In this document: positions 16,953 to 26,113 of the stretch, piece by piece
Layout of the letters: each line of letters begins with the position of its first letter
How positions within the stretch are numbered: the stretch's first letter is position 1
Assembly: GCA_017410605.1 (NCBI GenBank)
Contig: JAFQQN010000003.1
Coordinates: 62,001 to 126,000, forward strand
Direction: 5' to 3'
From: Clostridia bacterium
GTDB lineage: Bacteria; Bacillota; Clostridia; Oscillospirales; Acutalibacteraceae
DNA: 64,000 nucleotides
The notes under the pieces: model-generated
Seen by the model: the letters and a program-made list of their open reading frames with translations, nothing else
Database searches by the model: none
Told to the model about the DNA's origin: nothing
Translations under genes and position numbers: made by a program

Positions 16953-18434
16953 TTGAAAAAATACATAATCGCTTTAGATGAGGGGACAACAAGTGCGCGT
17001 ACAATTATTTTTGATAAAGAGGGGAATATTGTGTCACTAGCCCAAAAAGAGGTTACACAAATTTTCCCAAAACCGGGTTATGTTGAGCAAGATGCATTAG
17101 AGATTTATGCAAGTCAGTATGCAACAATGACCGAGGCTGTTTTTAAAGCCGGTATTTCGGTAGAAGATATTGCGGGAATTGGTATAACAAACCAAAGGGA
17201 AACCACCATAGTGTGGGATAAGACCAGCGGAAAACCTGTGTATAATGCCATTGTATGGCAATGCCGCCGAACGGCCGATATTTGTGAAGAGCTAAAAAAC
17301 AAAGGCCTGTCTGATTATATTGCTAAAACCACCGGGCTTATTGTTGATGCATATTTTTCTGCTACTAAAATAAAATGGATATTAGATAATGTTCCCGGCG
17401 CTAGGGAGAAGGCCGAAAAAGGCGAATTACTTTTCGGTACAGTGGACACCTGGCTTTTATGGAAGCTTTCGGGTGGAAGAGTTCATATTACAGATTATAC
17501 TAACGCTTCACGAACAATGCTTTACAATATAAACAAGCTTTGTTGGGATGAAAAGCTTTTAAATGAGCTTAATATACCAATTTCTATGATGCCAAAGGTT
17601 ACTTCGTCAAGCGAAATTTATGATTATGTTGATGTTTTGGGCGAGAAAATTCCTGTATGCGGCATTGCAGGTGACCAACAGGCCGCTTTGTTTGGCCAAT
17701 GCTGTTTTGAAAAGGGTCAGGCGAAGAATACATACGGAACGGGTTGTTTTTTACTTATGAATACGGGGAATAAACCGTTCCAAAGTAAAAATGGCCTTGT
17801 TACTACAATGGCTGCAAGTATCAAGGGTGAAAAACCCGGTTATGCCTTAGAGGGAAGCGTTTTTGTAGGTGGCGCAGTCATTCAGTGGCTTAGAGATGAG
17901 CTTGGTCTTATAAGAGAATCTTCAGACAGTGAATATTTTGCTTCAAAGGTTAAAGATAACGGAGGGGTTTACGTTGTACCAGCCTTTGCCGGTCTTGGGG
18001 CACCTTATTGGGATATGTATGCCAGAGGAACCATAACCGGACTGACAAGGGGTAGCGGCAGAAACCATATTATAAGAGCGGCTTTAGAGTCTATTGCTTA
18101 TCAGACCAACGATATTTTAACGGCTATGCAAAATGATACAGGTTTAGAGTTTTCTTCACTTTATGCCGATGGCGGTGCAAGTGCAAATAATCTTTTAATG
18201 CAGTTTCAGGCAGATGTTTCAAATACAGAGGTAATTTGCCCTGCAAGTGCCGAGGCTACAGCTTTGGGTGCCGCTTATCTTGCCGGCCTTGCCTGTGGAT
18301 TTTATAACAGCAAAAACGAGCTTAAGAGCCTTAAAAAAGAGGGTAAACGCTTTACGCCTGAAATGGAACCCGAAAGGCGTTCGGCCTTACTTTCGGGTTG
18401 GGCAACCGCAGTAAAACAAACAAGAAATTTATAA
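16953..18434 (+). CDS. glpK: Glycerol kinase
   Basis: FGGY-family kinase making glycerol 3-phosphate; 493 aa. ATP-binding start [18 protein letters not shown], substrate motif [22 protein letters not shown], the FGGY signature regions [12 protein letters not shown] and [15 protein letters not shown], and the C-terminal [21 protein letters not shown] 16953 is chosen because GGGGAG lies nine bases upstream; the upstream in-frame GTG overlaps that motif. The next gene is a monoglyceride-lipase-like hydrolase, so glycerol released there could be phosphorylated by this enzyme. Confidence 0.96.
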   Translation: MKKYIIALDEGTTSARTIIFDKEGNIVSLAQKEVTQIFPKPGYVEQDALEIYASQYATMTEAVFKAGISVEDIAGIGITNQRETTIVWDKTSGKPVYNAIVWQCRRTADICEELKNKGLSDYIAKTTGLIVDAYFSATKIKWILDNVPGAREKAEKGELLFGTVDTWLLWKLSGGRVHITDYTNASRTMLYNINKLCWDEKLLNELNIPISMMPKVTSSSEIYDYVDVLGEKIPVCGIAGDQQAALFGQCCFEKGQAKNTYGTGCFLLMNTGNKPFQSKNGLVTTMAASIKGEKPGYALEGSVFVGGAVIQWLRDELGLIRESSDSEYFASKVKDNGGVYVVPAFAGLGAPYWDMYARGTITGLTRGSGRNHIIRAALESIAYQTNDILTAMQNDTGLEFSSLYADGGASANNLLMQFQADVSNTEVICPASAEATALGAAYLAGLACGFYNSKNELKSLKKEGKRFTPEMEPERRSALLSGWATAVKQTRNL

Positions 18435-18477
18435 TAAATATTTACCTGCTATTAAAAAGGAATAAGGGGGTATTATA

Positions 18478-19392
18478 GTGAAAATAGTTGAAAGAAGATT
18501 GCCTTCAAGTGACGGCATACATAACCTTTACGTTATGGAATATATACCCGACGGCAAGGTTAAGGGCATAGTTCAGTTTGTTCACGGTATGACCGAGCAT
18601 ATTGAACGCTATAACCCTATAATGGAAGAACTGTGCAGTTTGGGTTTTGTAGCAGTGGGGCATAACCACTTAGGTCACAAGGTCTCAAGTGACGATAAAG
18701 ACTTGGGCTTTATTGCAGAAGATAGGGGCTATGAATTATTAATTAAGGATGTTGTAGCTGTAGGGGATAATATAATGTCTAAATACCCCGGTGCAAAGCA
18801 ATTTCTTTTTGGGCACAGTATGGGTTCTTTTGTTGTTCGCCTTGCGGCTTTAGAAATGGAAAACACCCTTTCGGGTCTTATAATTTGCGGAACAGGGGGG
18901 TATAACCCCGCCTCTGGGCTGGGAATTGAAATTTGTAAGGCGGTTAAAAAAGTTAAGGGTGAACGTTATGTGTCAAAGCTTGTTTATGATTTAGCCTTTT
19001 CGACATATAATAAGAGATTTGACGGCGGCGAAGGATACGCTTGGCTTAGTCAAAACAGTGAAAATATTGAAAACTATAAAAAGGATAAATATTGCACCTT
19101 TAAATTTACTGTAAGTGCTATGCAAGACCTTATAACACTTAATAAGCTTTCCAACCAAAAGGTTTGGTATAAAAATATAAGAAAAGACCTTCCTATATTC
19201 ATTATATCCGGGGAAATGGACCCTGTTGGAAACTATTCCAAGGGAGTAAAAGAGGTATATGAAAAGCTTACAAAGGTTGGGGCTAATGCAAGATTAAAGC
19301 TATACCCCAAAATGAGGCACGAGGTTTTAATGGACGACTGTCGAGCTGAGGTTATAACAGATGTAACACGATTTATCAGTGAAAACCTTTGA
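18478..19392 (+). CDS. Alpha/beta hydrolase, monoacylglycerol lipase-like
   Basis: A 304-aa serine hydrolase of the Hydrolase_4 (S33-like lysophospholipase) group. The oxyanion/HG motif is VQFVHGMTEHIERY, the nucleophile elbow is FLFGHSMGSFVV (Ser near 118), the Asp is in ISGEMDPVG and the His in MRHEVLMD. No signal peptide, so it acts on intracellular esters. It follows glpK by about 40 bp in the same direction behind AAGGGGG, pointing to glycerol release from monoglycerides or lysolipids and onward phosphorylation; the exact substrate is inferred. Confidence 0.85.
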   Translation: MKIVERRLPSSDGIHNLYVMEYIPDGKVKGIVQFVHGMTEHIERYNPIMEELCSLGFVAVGHNHLGHKVSSDDKDLGFIAEDRGYELLIKDVVAVGDNIMSKYPGAKQFLFGHSMGSFVVRLAALEMENTLSGLIICGTGGYNPASGLGIEICKAVKKVKGERYVSKLVYDLAFSTYNKRFDGGEGYAWLSQNSENIENYKKDKYCTFKFTVSAMQDLITLNKLSNQKVWYKNIRKDLPIFIISGEMDPVGNYSKGVKEVYEKLTKVGANARLKLYPKMRHEVLMDDCRAEVITDVTRFISENL

Positions 19393-19437
19393 TTTTTCGT
19401 TAAAACTGTCAAAAACTAAAAAATGTGAAAAAAAGAC

Positions 19438-19466
19438 TTGATTTTCAATCTTTATTGTGGTAATAT
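19438..19466 (+). promoter_or_regulatory. Probable promoter of rplS
   Basis: TTGATT (19438-19443), 17-bp spacer, TAATAT (19461-19466); a TATAAT also overlaps at 19464. Confidence 0.55.
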
Positions 19467-19472
19467 AATCTA

Positions 19473-19585
19473 GCATTTGATTACACCTAATCCTTATAGG
19501 TGGGAGTCACTGCCGTCAAAGTACGACAATGAAGCTGACGGTCCTCTGTTCTGTTGAAGTATGAACGTCTGATATTTTAAGGAGG
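19473..19585 (+). ncRNA. Structured leader of rplS (L19 leader candidate)
   Basis: About 110 nt of non-coding leader with hairpins CACCTA/TAGGTG (19484-19502) and CCGTCA/TGACGG (19513-19541), ending before AAGGAGG. Position and size match the autogenous L19 leader described in Bacillus and other Firmicutes; assignment is by position and structure, not by alignment. Confidence 0.6.
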
Positions 19586-19592
19586 AAATAAA

Positions 19593-19934
19593 ATGGATTT
19601 TGTTAAGGAATTAACCACCGGCATGCTTAAGGAAAATGCCCCCGAAATTAAAATCGGTTCTACCGTAAAGGTTCACGTTAAGATTCGTGAAGGCGAAAGA
19701 GAAAGAATTCAGGTTTTTGAGGGTACTGTTATTGCAAGAAATAACAGCGGAATTTCTGAAACCTTTACAGTTCGCCGCATTTCTTACGGTGTTGGCGTTG
19801 AGCGTGTGTTCCCGGTACATTCTCCCAACGTTGATAAGGTTGAGATTGTTCGCGAGGGTCGCGTTCGCAGAGCTAAGCTTTATTATCTTCGTGATCGCGT
19901 TGGTAAGGCCGCTAAGGTTAAAGAGCAAATCTAA
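19593..19934 (+). CDS. rplS: 50S ribosomal protein L19
   Basis: 113-aa protein of the large ribosomal subunit located near the interface with the 30S subunit. Recognisable blocks are [40 protein letters not shown] and [18 protein letters not shown], ending in [18 protein letters not shown]. Length is standard. It is a separate transcription unit with a structured leader upstream and a strong terminator downstream, followed by the lepB-rbgA-rnhB group that commonly neighbours it in Firmicutes. Confidence 0.98.
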   Translation: MDFVKELTTGMLKENAPEIKIGSTVKVHVKIREGERERIQVFEGTVIARNNSGISETFTVRRISYGVGVERVFPVHSPNVDKVEIVREGRVRRAKLYYLRDRVGKAAKVKEQI

Positions 19935-19945
19935 ATGGCGCTTTG

Positions 19946-19972
19946 AAGGGGACAGGTTATGTCCCCTTTTTT
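19946..19972 (+). terminator. Terminator after rplS
   Basis: Stem AAGGGGAC / GTCCCCTT with a seven-base loop and T6. Confidence 0.88.
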
Positions 19973-19994
19973 GCATTTTAAGGGAGTGTGTTAA

Positions 19995-20693
19995 GTGTCA
20001 GATAAAAATGAAAATAGTGGCTTTTCCTTTGAAGACGAGGGCGAATTTTTTCAAAATTATCAGCCGGAAGAATTTATGTCTAATGGGTTTGAATCTGCTG
20101 ACCCTGGTGTTAAATCAGACCGTAAAAAAATAAATACCAAACAAATAGTTAAAAGTGTTTTCGAATGGCTTGATGTTGTTGTTGCCTCGTTAGTAGTTGT
20201 TGTATTGGTATTCACCTTTGTTTTTAGAATTGTGGCAATAGACGGGGATTCTATGCTTCCAACCTTACATGAAGCCGAAAGGGTAATAATATCTGACCTG
20301 TTTTATGAGCCTAAAAGAGGGGATATAGTTGTTGTTTCCCGAAATATGAACAACTCTGCCGATTCAAAAAGCTATCAACAGCCAATAATAAAAAGGGTTA
20401 TTGCCACCGAAGGGCAAACTGTGGATATTGATTTTAATAAGGGAGTAGTTTTTGTTGACGGCGTAGCCTTAGAGGAAAACTATACCTTAGAGCCAACCTA
20501 CCGTAAGCTTGATTTTGACGGCCCCGTAAGGGTTAAGGAAAACTGTGTTTTCGTTTTGGGCGATAACCGTAATGACTCTTTAGACAGCCGTTCATCTTCT
20601 ATAGGCGATAACGGAATGATTGACGAAAAATATATTTTGGGACGCGCGGTTCTTCGTGTTTTCCCTTTAAACAAGTTCGGAGGACTTAACTGA
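19995..20693 (+). CDS. lepB: Signal peptidase I
   Basis: Membrane-bound peptidase that removes signal peptides from secreted proteins; 232 aa. A variable acidic N-terminal tail (about 50 aa) precedes a single membrane helix VVASLVVVVLVFTFVFRIVA. Catalytic Ser is in IDGDSMLPTL, catalytic Lys in IIKRVIATEGQTV, and box E is VLGDNRNDSLDSR. GTG start with AGGGAGTG upstream. The gene ends 1 bp before rbgA; the two plus rnhB and yraN form an operon. It would process the large secreted hydrolases encoded later in this window. Confidence 0.95.
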   Translation: MSDKNENSGFSFEDEGEFFQNYQPEEFMSNGFESADPGVKSDRKKINTKQIVKSVFEWLDVVVASLVVVVLVFTFVFRIVAIDGDSMLPTLHEAERVIISDLFYEPKRGDIVVVSRNMNNSADSKSYQQPIIKRVIATEGQTVDIDFNKGVVFVDGVALEENYTLEPTYRKLDFDGPVRVKENCVFVLGDNRNDSLDSRSSSIGDNGMIDEKYILGRAVLRVFPLNKFGGLN

Positions 20694-20694
20694 T

Positions 20695-21588
20695 ATGAGC
20701 GATCAGGTGATTCAATGGTTTCCCGGCCATATGGCCAAAACCCGAAGAAAAATAACCGAAAGCCTTAATATGGTTGATGCTGTTGTAGAAATAGTAGACG
20801 CCAGAATACCTGTCAGCAGCCGAAATCCGGAACTGGCGGGTATAATTGTAAAAAAGCCCCTTTTGGTTTTGCTTAACAAGTGTGATGTTGCCGACCCAAC
20901 CGCTACCTCTAAATGGGTTAAGTGGTTTGAGGCACAGGGTATAAAAGCCCTTGCCGTTGATTGCCGTTCAGGTAAGGGTGTTAATATGGTGGTTCCAACT
21001 ATTAAAGAACTGCTTAAAGAAAAAATCGAACAGAATATATCTAAGGGAATGGTTGGAAAAGCACTTCGGGTTATGGTTGCCGGTATACCTAATGTTGGGA
21101 AATCGTCTTTCATTAACCGTTTGGCCAAGGGCAACCGTGCTAAGGTTGAAGATCGACCCGGTGTTACAAGGGGTAACCAGTGGTTTTCGGTTGATAGGGG
21201 GTTAGAGCTTTTAGATACTCCCGGGGTTCTTTGGCCTAAGTTTGAAGACCCCTCGGTAGGCCTTAAACTTGCCTTTACTGGTGCCGTTAAGGACACGGTT
21301 TTAGATATTGAAACCTTAGCCGTAGAGTTTTTAAAGGCAACGGCCAAAGAGTATAAGGGTCTTTTAGATGCCAGATATAAAACCGATATTGATATAGAAC
21401 AAGAGCCTTATGATATTCTTTGCGCTATAGGTAAAAAAAGGGGTATGGTTATAAGAGGCGGAGAGATAGATACAGAACGTGCGGCAGTTATGCTTATGGA
21501 TGAATACCGCGCCGGTACCATAGGAAAAATGACCCTTGAATTACCCATAGAGGAAATGACCTTAGAAGAAGGTGTGGCAGATGCCTGA
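20695..21588 (+). CDS. rbgA: Ribosome biogenesis GTPase RbgA (YlqF)
   Basis: Circularly permuted GTPase needed for late 50S assembly; 297 aa. The permuted motif order is visible: G4 LLNKCDVAD (about residue 60), then G1 IPNVGKSSFINRL (about 130), G2 GVTRG and G3 DTPGVLWPK. The N-terminal WFPGHMAKTRRKI is a family hallmark. Sits directly after lepB and overlaps rnhB by 8 bp, the common Firmicutes arrangement rplS-lepB-rbgA-rnhB. Confidence 0.97.
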   Translation: MSDQVIQWFPGHMAKTRRKITESLNMVDAVVEIVDARIPVSSRNPELAGIIVKKPLLVLLNKCDVADPTATSKWVKWFEAQGIKALAVDCRSGKGVNMVVPTIKELLKEKIEQNISKGMVGKALRVMVAGIPNVGKSSFINRLAKGNRAKVEDRPGVTRGNQWFSVDRGLELLDTPGVLWPKFEDPSVGLKLAFTGAVKDTVLDIETLAVEFLKATAKEYKGLLDARYKTDIDIEQEPYDILCAIGKKRGMVIRGGEIDTERAAVMLMDEYRAGTIGKMTLELPIEEMTLEEGVADA

Positions 21589-22177
21589 TTATATTTATGA
21601 AAAAGAGCTTTCTGAAAATGGTTATAAATTTATTTGCGGTGTTGACGAAGCGGGTAGGGGCCCATTGGCAGGGCCGGTCTGTGCGGCCGCGGTTATTCTG
21701 CCAATAGATGCCGAAATACCCGGCCTTAATGACTCTAAAAAGCTTTCCGAGAAGAAACGAGAGGCCTTGTTCCCTGTTGTTATAGAAAAGGCTGTAGCTT
21801 ACAGCATAGCCTATGCAACGGTAGAAGAAATTGAAGAGCACAATATTTTAAATGCAACCTTTATTGCAATGAACAGGGCAGTTGAGGGCTTGAGCGTCAG
21901 GGCGGATTATGCCTTAGTAGACGGCAACCGTGTTCCTAAAGACTGCCCGGTGCCGGTTACCACTGTTGTTAAGGGTGACTCTCTTTCAATGTCTATTGCG
22001 GCGGCTTCTATCCTCGCTAAGGTTTCAAGGGATAGGCTTATGACTGAAATAGATAAAAAATATCCCCAGTATAACTTTAAAAAGCACAAGGGCTATGGCA
22101 CAGCAGAGCATATGGACTGTATAAGAGCTTTCGGTCCCTGCCCTGAGCACCGTCCTTCATTTCTTAAAAAGCTATGA
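21581..22177 (+). CDS. rnhB: Ribonuclease HII
   Basis: Cleaves RNA in RNA-DNA hybrids and single ribonucleotides in DNA; 198 aa. Active-site motif ICGVDEAGRGPLAGPV supplies the Asp-Glu pair, YALVDGN gives the third acid, and SILAKVSRDRLM is typical. ATG 21581 is preferred over GTG 21572 because AAGGTG lies at good spacing. Overlaps both rbgA and the next gene (ATGA). Confidence 0.96.
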   Translation: MPDYIYEKELSENGYKFICGVDEAGRGPLAGPVCAAAVILPIDAEIPGLNDSKKLSEKKREALFPVVIEKAVAYSIAYATVEEIEEHNILNATFIAMNRAVEGLSVRADYALVDGNRVPKDCPVPVTTVVKGDSLSMSIAAASILAKVSRDRLMTEIDKKYPQYNFKKHKGYGTAEHMDCIRAFGPCPEHRPSFLKKL

Positions 22178-22572
22178 CCTATTCACCGAAAGAAAGCTAT
22201 AATTTAGGCCGCAGGGGCGAAATGTTGGCGGCACAGTATATTAAAGAAAAAGGCTTTTTTATTTCTGCTAAAAATTATAAATCTGCTCACGGTGAAATAG
22301 ATATTATAGCTGAGAACAGAAAGTTTGTGGTTTTTGTAGAGGTAAAGCTAAGAAGAGAAAATTCAGGCTACTTTCCCAGAGAGGCAATTACTAAGGATAA
22401 AAAACAAAGGCTTATTTTTACTGCCCGGAATTATATTTTCAGAAGCCGCACAGTTTTAATCCCCAGGTTTGATATTATAGAAATTATAGTTCCCGAAGAT
22501 GGGGATTTATCGCAGCCGGTTTTAAATCACATTGAAAATGCCTTTGAGGTGAGCAGTGATGACTTTTATTGA
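22174..22572 (+). CDS. YraN family protein (UPF0102), nuclease-like
   Basis: 132-aa protein with a predicted PD-(D/E)xK nuclease fold: N-terminal LGRRGEMLAAQYIKEKGF, then HGEIDIIAENRKFVVFVEVK with the acidic and Glu-x-Lys residues expected in the core. UPF0102 proteins are commonly coded next to rnhB, as here, with overlapping start/stop. Biochemical role not established; possible part in DNA processing or repair. Confidence 0.9.
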   Translation: MTYSPKESYNLGRRGEMLAAQYIKEKGFFISAKNYKSAHGEIDIIAENRKFVVFVEVKLRRENSGYFPREAITKDKKQRLIFTARNYIFRSRTVLIPRFDIIEIIVPEDGDLSQPVLNHIENAFEVSSDDFY

Positions 22573-23416
22573 CCTACATACAGACACCCCCTTAAAAATA
22601 TATAAAGGGCAAGAATGTGCCGCCGATTATACTAAACAAAGCTTTGATTTTTATTTGCAAAATATGGCTATATGGCTCAGCGATAGCGACCCTGAGCCGA
22701 AAAGAACGTATGAAAACACCTTAACAGCCTTTAAAAATTATGCTCAGGAAAATAACATTAACATCACAAAGAATTTTAAAAGCTCAGGTGCCTTTTTGTC
22801 GGTTGAAAATGCCGGTTTTCTTGCAAATGACCCATGGTATCTTGAAAAAATGTATAACGATGGGGTTAGAATAATAAGCCTTGCCTGGAACGGCCAAAGC
22901 CCTCTGGCCGGTGGGTGCCAGTCTAAAGCTTCACTTTCTAATAAAGCAATAAAAATTATAGAAAGAATGAATGCCTACCGAATAGCGTTAGACATTTCTC
23001 ATTTAAATGAAGAATCGGCATTAAGCGCTATTGAATTATCAAAATTCCCCTTAGCAACCCACTCAAACTGTAAAGAGGTTTCAAATCATCCCAGGAACCT
23101 TTCAGACAGGGTTTTACTTGCTCTTAAGGAAAAAGGTGGAATAGTAGGCCTCTGCCTTTATCCCGAATTTTTAGGGGGAGATGTTTTTTCAAGGCTTTAT
23201 GAAAATATATGCCGATTAATTTATTTAGGTATGGAGAAAAACATTGCAATAGGCAGTGATTTTGACGGTGCTGAGATGGACAGACGCCTTTCTAAGACTG
23301 AGGATATAAAAACACTTCACAGCTTTTTAAAGGATAAAGGTCTTGAAAAAAGTATAATAGATGGCATTTTCTTTGAAAATGCTCTTGCTTTTTTTGATAA
23401 AATATGTAACAATTAA
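22559..23416 (+). CDS. Membrane dipeptidase-like protein (peptidase M19)
   Basis: A 285-aa zinc dipeptidase of the renal dipeptidase family. The first metal motif is FIDLHTDTPLKIY; others are FLSVENAGFL (bridging Glu), ALDISHLNEES, ATHSNCK (His) and AIGSDFDGAE (Asp). No signal peptide, so it is probably cytoplasmic and hydrolyses dipeptides, possibly including D-amino-acid ones as known for the family. ATG 22559 is preferred over GTG 22556 because GAGGTGAG is well spaced. The start lies 14 bp inside yraN. Confidence 0.88.
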   Translation: MTFIDLHTDTPLKIYKGQECAADYTKQSFDFYLQNMAIWLSDSDPEPKRTYENTLTAFKNYAQENNINITKNFKSSGAFLSVENAGFLANDPWYLEKMYNDGVRIISLAWNGQSPLAGGCQSKASLSNKAIKIIERMNAYRIALDISHLNEESALSAIELSKFPLATHSNCKEVSNHPRNLSDRVLLALKEKGGIVGLCLYPEFLGGDVFSRLYENICRLIYLGMEKNIAIGSDFDGAEMDRRLSKTEDIKTLHSFLKDKGLEKSIIDGIFFENALAFFDKICNN

Positions 23417-23461
23417 TATTAATATTGTTAAATTTATATTTAACTTTGGAGGATAAGAAAA

Positions 23462-24949
23462 ATGAATTATATAAGCACAAGAGATTTAAAGCAGCAGGTT
23501 ACCGCCGCCCAAGCTATTGCCCGTGGCATTTCTGCCGAGGGTGGACTTTTTGTTCCCGAAATAATACCAACCCTTACCGATGAAGATTTTGCTAACCTGT
23601 GCAAAATGAATTATCCCCAAAGAGCAAGTTTTGTTCTTGGAAAATTTTTAGGTGATTTTACTGCTGAAGAGGTTGATTATTGTACAAAAGGCGCTTATGT
23701 TGGCACCTTTGATGAAGATAAACCGGCCCCCTTACATACCCTTTGCGATGGTACAGAAATTTTAGAGCTTTGGCACGGTCCCACCTGTGCGTTCAAGGAT
23801 TTGGCACTACAAATTTTACCCTTTTTACTTACCACTTCCGCGAAAAAGGTAAATGGTGGTAAGAAAACGGTTATTCTTGTTGCCACCTCAGGTGACACAG
23901 GCAAGGCCGCACTTGAAGGGTTCAAAGATGTTCCCGGAACCGAAATAATGGTGTTTTACCCCAGCGATGGTGTTAGCGCAATGCAGAAGCTTCAAATGGA
24001 TACACAGGTTGGAGAAAATGTTTGTGTATATGCCATTAAGGGTAATTTTGATGATGCTCAGTCTGGTGTTAAGAAAATTTTTACCGATCCCGATGTTGCT
24101 AAAAAGCTTGAAGAAAACAATATGCTGTTTTCCAGCGCCAATTCTATAAACTGGGGACGCCTTGCGCCTCAAATAGTTTATTATGTTTCGGCATACTGCG
24201 ACCTTTTAAACCGCGGCGAAAAGCTTGATAATGGTTTTAACGTAGCCGTTCCTACCGGCAATTTCGGAAATATTCTTGCCGCTTATTATGCTAAGAAAAT
24301 GGGTGTTCCCGTAGGTAAGCTCATTTGCGCCTCTAATGCTAACAAGGTGCTTACAGACTTTCTTGCTACCGGTGTTTACGACAGAAACAGAAGCTTCTTC
24401 ACAACAATTTCACCTTCAATGGATATTCTTATTTCAAGCAACCTGGAAAGAATGCTTTTTGAATTATCAGACCGCGATGCATCTAAAACCGTAGAGTGGC
24501 AAAACGCCCTTAAAAATAACGGAAGCTATAAGGTTGATGCTGAGGTTAAGGCAAAGCTTGACGACCTTTTCTATGGCGGTTATTGTGACGATGCGAAAAC
24601 CAAAGAAACCATTAAAACAGTATTTGATAAATTTGGTTATCTTTGTGATACCCATACTGCCGTTGCCGTAAATGTTGCTGAAGAGTATAAGGAAAAAACA
24701 GGTGATACCCGTCCTATGGTTATTGCTTCAACAGCAAGTCCTTACAAATTTGCTAACAGTGTACTTTCTGCTTTAGGTAAAAATGCAAGTGATGATGAGT
24801 TTGATGCTGTTGAACAGCTTAAGGCTGTAAGTGGTACAGTTGCCCCAACTCCTTTAGCAGAGCTTAAGGGCAAAAAGCCTCGCTTTAACAATTTGTGTGA
24901 GGCCGACCAAATGGAACAGGTAGTATTGGAATACCTTAAAATTAAATAA
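23462..24949 (+). CDS. thrC: Threonine synthase
   Basis: PLP enzyme converting O-phosphohomoserine to threonine; 495 aa, the longer form of the family. N-terminal YISTRDLKQQVTAAQAIARG, PLP-lysine motif GPTCAFKDLALQILPF (Lys near 112), phosphate-binding ATSGDTGKAALEGF and GNFGNILAAYYAKKMGVP are clear. Ribosome site GGAGGAT. Standing alone between the dipeptidase and a bidirectional terminator; no hom or thrB gene is nearby. Confidence 0.96.
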   Translation: MNYISTRDLKQQVTAAQAIARGISAEGGLFVPEIIPTLTDEDFANLCKMNYPQRASFVLGKFLGDFTAEEVDYCTKGAYVGTFDEDKPAPLHTLCDGTEILELWHGPTCAFKDLALQILPFLLTTSAKKVNGGKKTVILVATSGDTGKAALEGFKDVPGTEIMVFYPSDGVSAMQKLQMDTQVGENVCVYAIKGNFDDAQSGVKKIFTDPDVAKKLEENNMLFSSANSINWGRLAPQIVYYVSAYCDLLNRGEKLDNGFNVAVPTGNFGNILAAYYAKKMGVPVGKLICASNANKVLTDFLATGVYDRNRSFFTTISPSMDILISSNLERMLFELSDRDASKTVEWQNALKNNGSYKVDAEVKAKLDDLFYGGYCDDAKTKETIKTVFDKFGYLCDTHTAVAVNVAEEYKEKTGDTRPMVIASTASPYKFANSVLSALGKNASDDEFDAVEQLKAVSGTVAPTPLAELKGKKPRFNNLCEADQMEQVVLEYLKIK

Positions 24950-24966
24950 GTAATGGGTTAAAAAAC

Positions 24967-24992
24967 GGCTGCCTTGAAGCTTCAAGGCAGCC
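24967..24992. terminator. Bidirectional terminator between thrC and the DUF1540 gene
   Basis: 12-bp stem GGCTGCCTTGAA / TTCAAGGCAGCC. On the minus strand it is followed by GTTTTTTAA, on the plus strand only by ATTTG, so it works best for the minus-strand gene. A second small hairpin GGTAGC/GCTACC follows at about 25000. Confidence 0.8.
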
Positions 24993-25059
24993 ATTTGTAG
25001 GTAGCCAAAAGCTACCTTAAATCAGACCTTTAAGGCTGGTTCGAGTTTGAATGCTTTGG

Positions 25060-25227
25060 CTAGTTTTTTGGTGCGAAGGTTTTACAAGCGGTTTCGTTTG
25101 AGCTACAGCAGTTATCACTACAGGGTGTAACCTCAATTGAGCCTGCTTCGCAGCAGTTGTTCATTGTGTGATACTTGCAGTTGGTTACTACGCACTTAAC
25201 GTCAGCGGCCATTTTGTTGTTTTCCAT
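25060..25227 (-). CDS. DUF1540 domain-containing cysteine-rich protein
   Basis: A 55-aa protein with eight cysteines. Reading from the minus-strand ATG at 25227: DVKCVVTNCKYHTMNNCCEA followed by GSIEVTP, CSDNCC and a final CKTFAPKN, the pattern of the clostridial DUF1540 family. The cysteine pairs suggest metal binding or redox chemistry; the function of the family is unknown. Ribosome site AAAGGA. It ends at the bidirectional terminator. Confidence 0.9.
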   Translation of the reverse strand: MENNKMAADVKCVVTNCKYHTMNNCCEAGSIEVTPCSDNCCSSNETACKTFAPKN

Positions 25228-25320
25228 AATTCAAATTCCTTTCGAAAAAATTAGGGATAAAATTGTCCCGTATTATTATGTCCGCAAAAAACAAATTTAT
25301 TTAAAAGGCGGTGAACTTGG

Positions 25321-25998
25321 TTGTCGGTTTACGGTATTTCGGATTTGCATTTATCTATTGCTCTTGATAAATCTATGCATATTTTCAAAGGCTGGGATAA
25401 TTATGTTCAGCGTATTGAAAGCAATTGGAAAAGAATTGTAAAGAATGAAGACACTGTTATTTTGCCGGGAGATTTTTCTTGGGGTTTAAAGCTTGAAGAA
25501 ACCGTTAAGGATTTCGAATTTTTAAATTCACTGCCGGGCAAAAAAATTCTTTTAAAAGGAAATCACGATTTGTGGTGGAACACCGCCGCCAAGGTTAATA
25601 AATTTTTAGAAGAAAATAAATTTGAAACAATTTCAATTTTATTTAATAGTGCGGTAAAGGTTGAAAATAAGGTTATATGTGGAACAAGAGGTTGGATGTA
25701 TGACGAAAGCGCAGATAGTAAAATAAGAAAAAGAGAGGTTGGAAGACTTCGCCTGTCTCTAAATGCTGCCGCAGAGTTAGAGGGCGAAATTACATTGTTT
25801 TTACACTATCCTCCCGTTTATGGTGATTTTGTGTGTGAAGACATTTTAGAGGTTTTAAGGGAATTTAATATATCTACTGTTTATCACGGTCATATTCACG
25901 GAAGTGGATATAATAAGGCAGTTTCCCATTTTGAGGAATTTCAGCTTAAATTAATTTCGGCTGATTGCATAGATTTTACCCCGGTTTTGATACCATAA
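25321..25998 (+). CDS. Calcineurin-like metallophosphoesterase
   Basis: A 225-aa hydrolase with the full set of two-metal motifs: ISDLHLS (Asp, His), LPGDFSWG (Asp), LKGNHDLWW (Asn, His), FLHYPPVYGDF (His) and YHGHIHGSGY (two His). The TTG start at 25321 is supported by AAGGCGGTG; no better start exists. Substrate unknown; the family includes phosphodiesterases acting on nucleotides. Single gene ahead of trigger factor. Confidence 0.88.
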   Translation: MSVYGISDLHLSIALDKSMHIFKGWDNYVQRIESNWKRIVKNEDTVILPGDFSWGLKLEETVKDFEFLNSLPGKKILLKGNHDLWWNTAAKVNKFLEENKFETISILFNSAVKVENKVICGTRGWMYDESADSKIRKREVGRLRLSLNAAAELEGEITLFLHYPPVYGDFVCEDILEVLREFNISTVYHGHIHGSGYNKAVSHFEEFQLKLISADCIDFTPVLIP

Positions 25999-26113
25999 CT
26001 GCGTAAAACATAAAATTTTTCCATTTTTAAGACTTTTTTGAAAATAAGTGTGGAAAATTTTGTTCATATATGTTATATTATATCAGTACAATTGTGTGGA
26101 GGTTTGAAATACA

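Noticed and set aside
25175..25441. An 88-codon frame overlapping the metallophosphoesterase start
   Set aside because: It overlaps the DUF1540 gene on one side and the phosphoesterase on the other, has no ribosome site, and is in the wrong frame for either.
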